Assembly: GCF_012516475.1 (NCBI RefSeq) | Contig: NZ_CP051217.1 | Location: 248,001-312,000 of the forward strand | Origin: Parasphingorhabdus halotolerans | Lineage (GTDB): Bacteria; Pseudomonadota; Alphaproteobacteria; Sphingomonadales; Sphingomonadaceae | DNA length: 64,000 nt | Reading direction: 5' to 3' | Part shown: piece after piece, positions 37,915-45,817 of the stretch | Numbering within the stretch: position 1 is the first letter of the stretch | Layout of the letters: each line of letters opens with the position of its first letter | Notes under the pieces: model-generated | Database searches by the model: none | Told to the model about the DNA's origin: nothing | What the model saw: the letters and a program-made list of their open reading frames with translations, nothing else | Position numbers and translations under genes: made by a program

Positions 37915-38037
37915 TTAAACGAAAAGAGCAGCTGCGTTATTTGCAGCAGGAGCAACAGTGGCGCCTACGAAAATCGCAGCTGAGAAAAGAGCAGCAAAAG
38001 CGGCAACAACTTGGTTCTGGAGGTTTACGTTGGTCAT
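37915..38037 (-). CDS. 40-residue hydrophobic peptide, tandem paralogue of the one at 37762-37884
   Basis: ATG at 38037, TAA at 37915, 40 codons, with AGAAGGAATTT upstream (a strong ribosome site). It begins MTNVNLQNQ, has a core VVAAFAALFSAAIFVGATV, then APAANNAAALFV. Shared with its neighbour: N3, N5, Q9, AA12-13, AA15-16, SA19-20, IFV22-24, V28, PA30-31. Both lie on the same strand 30 bp apart, each with its own ribosome site. Membrane insertion or export is likely from the hydrophobicity; role unknown. Confidence 0.62.
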   Translation of the reverse strand: MTNVNLQNQVVAAFAALFSAAIFVGATVAPAANNAAALFV

Positions 38038-38249
38038 TTTTAAATTCCTTCTGGTTAAATTTGGCCTCCGCCGTTTGTTAGCGAAGATATCAGTAGCAGT
38101 GCATAGGGTGTGCCAGTTTTGATATTATATTTTATATCAGTGACTTAACTTAATATCGCGATTAATGGGATATTAATGAAAGCCACTAATTGGGAAATAT
38201 GACCAACTATTAGAATGTTGTTTCCGGAGATATTGCAAGGCGCGTGACA

Positions 38250-38501
38250 ATGCACTGCTACGCTTCGTTAACGATGGCCTGCTATGAATATGAAATGTTT
38301 GGACCGCGTCTCAATAAGGTATTTGCCAGCCGCCTGAATGCGCTGTGGTGGTCAGCCATGGTACTGATGACAGCATATTGTGTAGCTGCCGATCCACCAG
38401 CGCACATTGACGGTGTCGGCGGGGCAGAGCCAGCCAAAGCAGAAAAGAACACCGGCAACTCTGGCGATCCTTGGGCCAAGGTTATGAAAGATAGGAAATA
38501 G
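38250..38501 (+). CDS. possible small membrane or exported protein
   Basis: About 83 residues from ATG 38250 (38295 is another in-frame ATG). One hydrophobic segment (LNALWWSAMVLMTAYCVAA) is followed by a polar tail rich in Gly, Ala and Lys (GVGGAEPAKAEKNTGNSG). The composition looks protein-like, but there is no recognisable domain and only a weak ribosome site, so it may not be real. Confidence 0.35.
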   Translation: MHCYASLTMACYEYEMFGPRLNKVFASRLNALWWSAMVLMTAYCVAADPPAHIDGVGGAEPAKAEKNTGNSGDPWAKVMKDRK

Positions 38502-38618
38502 ACCTTACTTAAATCTGTCGATTCAGTCGAATAATGTTACGACTTGGTCGAATATCATCTCTCGCAGCGCCACGTCATTGTTACATGATCCCAAGGTTTT
38601 TGATGGCTAGGGAACAAT

Positions 38619-39188
38619 ATGCGCAAGAGTTGTGGGATCACATTATTGGTGATGGCGTCGGTTATGAGCACAGCGGCAGTAGCGACCGCGCCGGAATGGC
38701 AAATGTCCACACCAATGGATACCGTAGCACCACCAGTCGAGCAACTGCGGCATGCGATCGGCGAATGGATGGTCGAGACTGATTTTATCGGACCGGACGG
38801 AAAAATCCAGGGCACTCTGGAAGGTCACTATAAGTTTAAATGGGTCGTGCCCGACAAAATTGTTTCCGGTGTTTCGGAAATTCCGGCGATGAAGCAGATA
38901 TCGGCCATATTATTTTTCCACAGACCAGCAAGCAGGGAGATTGAAATGTCTTCGGTCGGGCCGGACGGTAAATTATGGCGGATGATCGGCCCCGAGGATA
39001 GCGAAACACGGACTACGTCCAATCAAACAATGCCGGATGGCAGTACATTAATGCTGCGATTTACCCGGCACAGCGTCACGCCAGATAGCTTTGGTTCAAC
39101 TATGGAACTATCCACCGATAGCGGGGAGACCTGGCGGATCGGAAATCAGCAGAGGTTTGTGAGGGCAGTCAATTCACCATCCGAATGA
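38619..39188 (+). CDS. exported protein of unknown function (DUF1579-like)
   Basis: 189 residues with a Sec signal peptide (MRKSCGITLLVMASVMSTAAVATA). The mature part, with HAIGEWMVETDFIGPDGKIQGTLEGHYKFKWV early on and repeated short beta-strands ending in MELSTDSGETW, resembles the lipocalin-like DUF1579 proteins, whose hallmark is G-x-W near the start of the domain. This is a weak, pattern-based call. It belongs to the accessory stretch of small exported proteins. Confidence 0.6.
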   Translation: MRKSCGITLLVMASVMSTAAVATAPEWQMSTPMDTVAPPVEQLRHAIGEWMVETDFIGPDGKIQGTLEGHYKFKWVVPDKIVSGVSEIPAMKQISAILFFHRPASREIEMSSVGPDGKLWRMIGPEDSETRTTSNQTMPDGSTLMLRFTRHSVTPDSFGSTMELSTDSGETWRIGNQQRFVRAVNSPSE

Positions 39189-39248
39189 AGCCATCATTTT
39201 GGTTGCGATTTATATTGTGTTGCCAATAATTCGGCTTATAATTTGTCA

Positions 39249-39965
39249 ATGAAAAAGACCGCTAAATATCTGGTGTGTTTGACCTTTCTGAGTTTCGGTA
39301 CGGTATCTCTGGCACAAACCAGTTCACAGCCTAGTAAAGCTGCTGCGTCGCCAGTCGTGAAAACAATTCAGACTCCGCAACAGGTCTCGAAAAGGGCCAG
39401 TGCCAAAAAAATGACTCAGGCTCAAGGCACTTCTGCAAGCAAGGATTATCAGCCGCAATTGGCGATGTTCCCGGATGCGGGGCAGGCTTTTAATATGAGA
39501 TGGACCTATTCAGACAAAGGCCAACCGAGTGTAGTCTATGGATCACCCAATACCGACAATGTCATGTGGCAGTTTTCATGCGGCCGAAAACCTAATATTA
39601 TTTCGCAGAATCAGAAAGTTGCACCGGTCTTTCCTGTTACAGGGATAATAAATGCAACCACGACCGACTTGCGTCCGGAGGACCAGTTCGGATTTACGGT
39701 GCGGGTGGACAATGGTGCATCACAAGGATTGCTCGGGCAGCTGGGGTCAACGCAGATAGGGAATGACGATTTTTATATGCCAAATCTGGTGCTTGATGCA
39801 AATAATCCGCTATTTGAAAAGCTGGCCAATGGAAAACGAGCCTTCCTCAAAATCGACGGTAACCGCTTTTCTATCGATCTGACCGGATCACTTGAACCGA
39901 TTCGTCAGTTTGTGTCGGCTTGCAAAGCCAAGATTACCAGTGCGGTTCCGGCAAGCCCAAAATAG
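39249..39965 (+). CDS. exported protein of unknown function, paralogue of the protein at 37164-37739
   Basis: 238 residues from ATG 39249. Signal peptide (KKTAKYLVCLTFLSFGTVSLAQ), then a Ser/Ala/Lys/Gln-rich linker of about 50 residues absent from its paralogue, then the shared domain: FPDAGQAFNMRW, GSPNTDN, DQFGFTVRVDNGASQG, NGKRAFLKIDGNRFSIDLTGS, FVSAC. Conserved Cys residues are in FSCGRK and SACK. The function is unknown; the paralogy with a gene 1.5 kb away suggests a lineage-specific family. It ends 8 bp from the convergent SDR gene. Confidence 0.75.
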   Translation: MKKTAKYLVCLTFLSFGTVSLAQTSSQPSKAAASPVVKTIQTPQQVSKRASAKKMTQAQGTSASKDYQPQLAMFPDAGQAFNMRWTYSDKGQPSVVYGSPNTDNVMWQFSCGRKPNIISQNQKVAPVFPVTGIINATTTDLRPEDQFGFTVRVDNGASQGLLGQLGSTQIGNDDFYMPNLVLDANNPLFEKLANGKRAFLKIDGNRFSIDLTGSLEPIRQFVSACKAKITSAVPASPK

Positions 39966-39973
39966 ATTTGATG

Positions 39974-40759
39974 TTAATATTGTGCGGTACCGCCATCCAC
40001 GCTGAGCGCTGTACCCGTAATCCCGGAACCGGCATCGGAAGCTAGCAACAGCGCCATCGCCGCGATTTCCTCGACCGTATTCGGGCGTTTCAAGGCGCTT
40101 TCCTGTGAGAACATGGTGATCATCTCGTCAAACGTCATGCCTAGGCCCGATGCTGTTGCAGGGCCGCCATTTTTGATGATGTCGGTAATCACCAACCCCG
40201 GGCAAATCGCATTGACTGTGATACCCATTGTGCCGACCTCTTGCGCGACGGACTTGGTCATACCGATAATGCCGTGCTTGGCGACAGTATAGGGAGCAAA
40301 GGTTGGCTTACCCATTTTCCCTTCGGTTGAAGATATATTGATAACGCGGCCCGATTTTTGGGCGATCATGGTTTTGAGCGCTCGTCGGGTCGCCCAGAAC
40401 GTGGAATAGATATTCCATTTCATTGTTTCGTCGAAGGCCTTGTCGGTTAGGTCGACAAGTGGCGCAAGATCGCTGGCACCGCCGGCATTATTGACAAGAA
40501 TATCAATGGTGCCGAATTGGGCAACTGTCGCATCGATAAATCCTTCAACGGAATTTTGATCCATGACATCACCTGCAACGAATATCGCGCGGCCGTTGCC
40601 ATGCCGCGTATTCATTTCCTCGGTAATTTTCGCGCCGTTATCCGGATTGCGTGCCATAATCGCAACATTGGCACCTTCTGCCAGATAAGCCTCGGCGATG
40701 CCGCGGCCAATGCCTGCTGTTCCACCCGTTATCGCGGCTGTTTTACCTTCAAGTTGCAC
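39974..40759 (-). CDS. SDR-family oxidoreductase
   Basis: Classical short-chain dehydrogenase of 261 residues. Cofactor motif TGGTAGIGRGIAE (T-G-x3-G-x-G), NNAG (ILVNNAGGA), catalytic Ser in VINISS, and Tyr/Lys in YTVAKHG, then the C-terminal SVDGGTAQY. The start is GTG at 40759, with GGGAGACGGAC directly before it, giving the standard VQLEGKTAAITGG opening; an ATG at 40813 is less likely. The substrate is not evident; 3-oxoacyl reductase-like or alcohol dehydrogenase activity is possible. Confidence 0.9.
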   Translation of the reverse strand: MQLEGKTAAITGGTAGIGRGIAEAYLAEGANVAIMARNPDNGAKITEEMNTRHGNGRAIFVAGDVMDQNSVEGFIDATVAQFGTIDILVNNAGGASDLAPLVDLTDKAFDETMKWNIYSTFWATRRALKTMIAQKSGRVINISSTEGKMGKPTFAPYTVAKHGIIGMTKSVAQEVGTMGITVNAICPGLVITDIIKNGGPATASGLGMTFDEMITMFSQESALKRPNTVEEIAAMALLLASDAGSGITGTALSVDGGTAQY

Positions 40760-40998
40760 GTCCGTCTCCCAATTTCTCCTTACGAAGCTATGCAACCTAG
40801 TGCTGAGGAGCAATGACTTAAAACGCTAGGACATCATGAATAATTTCAGTTTGTTCATAAAAAGAGCTTTGAACATGAACCTAAGATAAAACCCATATTC
40901 AGCGTTCGGTCAACCGGCGTCTCCTAAAAACATATTTGTCGGGCATCACCGAGTCGGATCGAAACTATGGGGTCGAGATCCATACTGGAGTAAAGAAG

Positions 40999-41403
40999 AT
41001 GATCAGCAAGATTTTGGGAACATTGGCAATCACCACTGCAGCCGTTTCAACCATGGCGCTCGCTTCACCAGCCGAAGCAAGAGGCGGATATTATAATGAC
41101 GGATATTACCAGCAGGTCGGTAACCGTGATGGCTATCGCGAATATCGGCGCGGTGACTATTACCGAAACGATCGGTATGACCGCCGGGCTTATCGCGATC
41201 AGCGTCGTTATCGGGATAGCCGCTACCGTGATGATCGACGCTACCGCGGTTGTGATCGCGGAACCGGCGGCACAATTATCGGCGCCATCGCCGGCGGTTT
41301 GCTCGGCAATGAAGTGGCGCGGCGCGGCGACAAAACTGTCGGCACGATTATCGGCGGCGCAGCAGGCGCACTTGCTGGTCGGGCGATCGACGGCAACTGC
41401 TAG
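40999..41403 (+). CDS. glycine-zipper (17 kDa surface antigen-like) exported protein
   Basis: 134 residues. Signal peptide (ISKILGTLAITTAAVSTMALA), then a Tyr/Arg/Asp-rich low-complexity region of about 60 residues, and a C-terminal glycine-zipper pair (GTIIGAIAGGLLGNEVA and GTIIGGAAGALAGRAI) typical of Gly-zipper_2TM proteins. No lipobox Cys follows the signal peptide, so it is probably periplasmic or outer-membrane associated rather than a lipoprotein. The ATG at 40999 has GGAGTAAAGAAG upstream. Confidence 0.85.
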   Translation: MISKILGTLAITTAAVSTMALASPAEARGGYYNDGYYQQVGNRDGYREYRRGDYYRNDRYDRRAYRDQRRYRDSRYRDDRRYRGCDRGTGGTIIGAIAGGLLGNEVARRGDKTVGTIIGGAAGALAGRAIDGNC

Positions 41404-41434
41404 ATAATATTCTCAGAACCAATATGAGTTAAGC

Positions 41435-41524
41435 CCCCTGCGTCTTTGCCAACGTAGGGGCCTATCATTCCCCGGGTCGCGTATCGGGGAAAGGGGACCG
41501 GCGGTCTGCAAAGTCCCGGTCCCC
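41435..41524. terminator. three consecutive hairpins between convergent genes
   Basis: CCCCTGCGT/ACGTAGGGG (41435-41460, one mismatch), TTCCCCG/CGGGGAA (41468-41491) and GGGGACCG/CGGTCCCC (41493-41524) follow each other between the glycine-zipper gene and the cytochrome operon. None has a strong T-tract, so the terminator function is inferred from position. Confidence 0.45.
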
Positions 41525-41536
41525 GTTGCCTGATCT

Positions 41537-44500
41537 TTAATTCCGGCGAGCGAGCTTCGGAGGTACTGGCCCGATCCAGTCAGAGAGATTGGCCTCATCT
41601 TTCACAAAATAGGGTTTACCTTTGCTGTTGAGATAAAAGCGTTCCATCTCGCTGCGGGTAAATGGCCGCGAACCAACTCTGCCGAATACTGCCATTTGAC
41701 CCCCGGTTTCATCGACAGCGCGATCACGGTCCAACCCCTTGGAAAGCGCAAGGGCTGGTTTGGGCGTCTGGGCAAATGCGATAAGTTCCGGTTTTGGCGC
41801 AGGCGAGAAGCCATAATAGTTTTTCTGGCTGTCAGGTGATGTGAGTTGGATGACTTTAAGGCCATTGCGACCATCAGCGACATAGGCAAATAGTGTCGCA
41901 TTGGTGGACCCGACGATCACATCCTCGGCATCATTCATCTGTCCGCCAAATGTTTCCTTACGATAGATTGTAGGCGCTTCTGGTCGGGTGATATTAGCAA
42001 TGACCAGCCCTTCGTTTTTGGCCGCGATGTAAGCATAAGTCCGAGCCAGATAGAGCCGTTGCGCATTTTGTAGCGGTATCGTGCCGGATTCAACCGGGAT
42101 CGGGTTCTCCATATCGGTAACGTTGAAGAGCTTCACGCCTTCCGCGTCTGTCACCCAGAGGTAGCGGAATTGCAAGGCAGAGGCCCGTGCATCAGTCATC
42201 GGCATGGTAACGACATGTCGCGGTTTGAGTGGGTCATTCAAATCAATCACAACCAAACCGGTAGTAGCAGCGATGTAGGCATAGTGCCCAGCCAGAGTAA
42301 TATGACGCGCGCCATTTAGAACGCCTTCTTCGTTCCATGTCACCGCGCGTTTGAAGAAGTTATTGCGGAATTCGCCGTCGGCCAATGTGTTGATATTTAC
42401 GAGGATCAACCCTTCTTCACTGTCGGTAATAACCGCATAGTTATAGATCGGATGGAAGGCTTGTTCTTCGTTAATCTCGCGTAACTCTGGGGTGTTGCGG
42501 TTTGGAGCAACTGGCTGGTTTGTCGCCAGCGCCATGCAGGTTGCGTTCTTCGATTTGACATGTGTGTCATGACCAAGCGAGGAGAACGGTGCTTTTACGA
42601 TGCGCTCGGAAAAGCCTTTGTTGCCAATGGAAGCAACATCATAAGCACGGAATCCGCCGCGGCCTTCCGCAACAAACATATATTCGCCGCGTAGTTGCAA
42701 GCAGCGCACACTGTCTCTGGTGCCCTGCACGACATTGGCAAATTCCTCGAGTGCCTTGGTTTCGCCGGAGAGATCATCATCCAGTCGCTCGCCGCGCACC
42801 CAATTAATGAGTTCACGCCCATTGTCTTCAACGTGCATCCGCCAGTAATCGGGATAAGCATACTTCTGGAGATAGCTGCCGATCACAGCTTGGGGTTCGT
42901 CCCATTCGGTAACCCGAACGGCCTCAAAACCCTTGTCCATGCCAACCCAGGCATGGAGACCAACAAAGTTCACGAAATTGGTGCCCTGTAACAGAAGTTG
43001 CGACATAATCGCATTATTGTCATTCTTCTCGCTAACGTGGCAGTCCGAACATTGTTTGGTCTCGGTTTTCCGCACGGTGTGCGGAAAATGCGGAGCAAAC
43101 GCCTGACTGGAGAAGCCAATTGCGGAAATTGGCGGCTGTTGCACATAAATGCGTTCGCGGTTGATATTGGTGGAGGAGAGAACCAGCGCTGATGTGGAGC
43201 GAACTGGCGCAATAATGCTGCCCTTGGAGGTTTGGTGACGGCCAAGCTGGAACATCTGGTCACGCGCTACCTGCGGATTGTAAGTCGCATAATTACGGGT
43301 GGTTCCGCCTTCATACTTATGGCTTTCGGCCTGCCAGTTGGCTTCAATCGGTAAATGGCAGCCGCCGCAACTGGTAGTCCAACTCAGGTGACAGGTGAAG
43401 CACACCATATTTTCGTCTCTGTGCGCGCGGTCATCCATCGCAACACCGGTTCCGAATTTATACTCTCCCGTCTCCGCACCGGTCTTTGACATTAGCTTGG
43501 AACGAGCGGCTTTGAGGTTGAAATCGGGATGGTTGCGATCGACGCTATTTTTGACGAGGCTAACACGCCAGCTTAATTTGGGATCAACGATGGAGCGTTG
43601 CACCAATACGCGGTTGCCGTTAGCATCTTCAAACCATTCAAAACGGCGTTGACCATCCGCGTTACGAAGCAGCGTCAGATTTTTGCCTTTTGGTCGCGCG
43701 GCCAGATTAGAAGTCATCAGGGTGGGATAGGCGTCCGCCGTGCCGTGACAATCCTTACAGTTGATCTCCACTGCATTGGCGACTTCGCCGTAAATAAGAC
43801 CGTTGCCATGGCTATCCTGAGAGAAATGGCAGTCAGCACATTGCATGCCAACCTCGGCGTGGATACTCATCATGTGTACCGATTTTCCCGGGTTAACGCC
43901 GATGTCTACGAATTTGCCTTCGCCTTCTTTACGAAATTTTTCAGGATCATCATTGGCAACAATGTTTTCGGTATCGGTGCTGTAGCTCGCCTGATTGCCG
44001 TCGGCATCAAGCAAATTGCCGTCACGGTCGCGTTTTAAGATTGCGCGGAAATTCCAGCCGTGGCCGTGATAATCGGCAAATTGCGTGTCCTTGGTCTCGC
44101 TATTGAGATCATAGACATTGCGGACAAACTCGATATCTGACCACAGGCCTTTGGGGCGGCGGCTTCTGGATTTCGATCCAGCACCTCCCGAACTTCGGCA
44201 GCGGTTGGGTATTTCTGCTGCTTATATTTCTTCTGATAGTCCTCGTCACTCATGCCTTCTGGCCGGGGCGTTTTATTGTCGGGGCCGGGCCACATATATG
44301 GCGCGTCGGATTCGTAATCCCACATGGTGTAGCCGAGATAGCTGTTCAGGAAGATATTGGGCTGGTGCATATGACAGTTCATGCACTGGGCGGTAGGAAT
44401 AGCGCGGGTGAAAGCGTGCTGGATCGGGTGACCTTTTTCACGCTTGGCATCGGTCTTTATCGTATCATGCGCTGCCTTCTTTGCCGCATCGGCATCATGA

Positions 44501-45816
44501 CCATCATCGTGCATTTTGTCGTTGGAATGCCCTGCAGCCTTGTCGCTGCCGTGACCATCTTCATGATCTTCATTGCCACCATGACTGCCCTCGTCGCCAT
44601 GGCCATCCTTTGCGGCATAAGAAGCATCATAGGTTCCGAATTTACCAACACGATGCTCGCCTTCTTTGAGATCGCGAATGGTTGGATCAACGGTCTGTGT
44701 TTGCCCGTCGCGGCCATATTTTGCCCAGATTGAACTATGGCGCGGTTCACGATCATTGGCATAAACCACATGGCACCCTGCGCATCCGGACTGGCGATAA
44801 TCGCCAGGTTGGTCATTCGTGCCCATGAACCACATGAAGGGGTCATTAAGACGGGTTTTATGGATGTTGAGGGCAGGAATGGCAACACGCAGACCTGTGC
44901 CGGGGCCACGATTGGATTGCTTGAGATCAGGCCTGCCGGGTTCCTCAAGGCGCTGGATGATGCCGCCAATATTGGGAAGTCCGATTTCGGGGAATTGTGT
45001 ATTGATATTACGTCCACCGCGCTCGAACACTCGGAAAACATCGCCGGGTGGTATCGTATGCCAAGTGGGCAGAGGATAAAGTATCGGCAGCGCGCCGCGT
45101 TTCTTTTCGGCGTCCGTAACTGTGCCATGTGGCGAACCCGGAGCAGATCCGGGAGACTTGATTGTCGCCGGCAGGCCTTTGCGGGTGTAAGCCTCGCCAA
45201 AGACGTAATTTTTAAACGGAACAATCCCGTTGTTGTAGGCAGCACCGCCCCAAAGCATCGCGCCGGTTGCCATCAACGAACGCTCGGAAGCCTCGATAAT
45301 TTCCATATGGCAGGCACCGCAAGATTCGCGGGCTACTCTGTAGTCGGAAGGATTTACAAATCTTACAAATTCCGGAGATTCTGAGTTCAGCAGCGTATAG
45401 CTGCGTTTGGGGTTGGCAGAAGACGGCCAGTGCCAGCTTTTAGGGTACTTCGGCAGCACATGCGCTTTTGTTAGGGCGTCCATATATTGGAGGCTGTTTT
45501 TACCCCAGCTATTGTCGCCATTCACACTGGCATCGCCGCCGTGGCAATCGACACAGCCGAGTACGACCGCTGGAGTCGCGTGCATGGTCTTCTGGTCGCT
45601 ATCTGTATGACAGGAAATGCAACCAGTGCTTTTATCATTCGCCATATCCCATGTCTGATTTTGTGGCGCCGGTGGGGTAAAGCTATAGTCAATTTTTTGT
45701 GGTTTCTCTTTGCCTGCGCCCAGTAATCCCGCCGTTGGCGTCAAAGCCAGACCAATTGCGCCCAGTCCTGCAAGGATCGTTTTTTTCTTTTGAGATAAGA
45801 TGGAGACTAACCACAT
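41537..45816 (-). pseudogene. ten-haem c-type cytochrome with LVIVD-type propeller, frame interrupted
   Basis: Two frames join into one protein of about 1,426 residues. The first part (45816 to about 44155) has a signal/anchor (KKKTILAGLGAIGLALTPTAG) and CxxCH haem sites at residues 66, 88, 166, 345 and 478; a His/Asp-rich linker (about 404-450, eight His) precedes the fifth. The second part (to 41537) has five more CxxCH sites (CADCH, CKDCH, CFTCH, CGGCH, CSDCH) and then LVIVD-like beta-propeller repeats (GLVVIDLNDPLKPR, GLVIANITRPEAP). The frame breaks in a C4 run (plus-strand G44153-44156); one extra C restores GLWSDIEFVRNVYDL. The zero frame stops at 44035. Either a sequencing error, a real frameshift, or -1 slippage (C-CCA-AAG). 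Starts 1 bp after the porin gene; last of a four-gene operon. Confidence 0.82.
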
Positions 45817-45817
45817 A

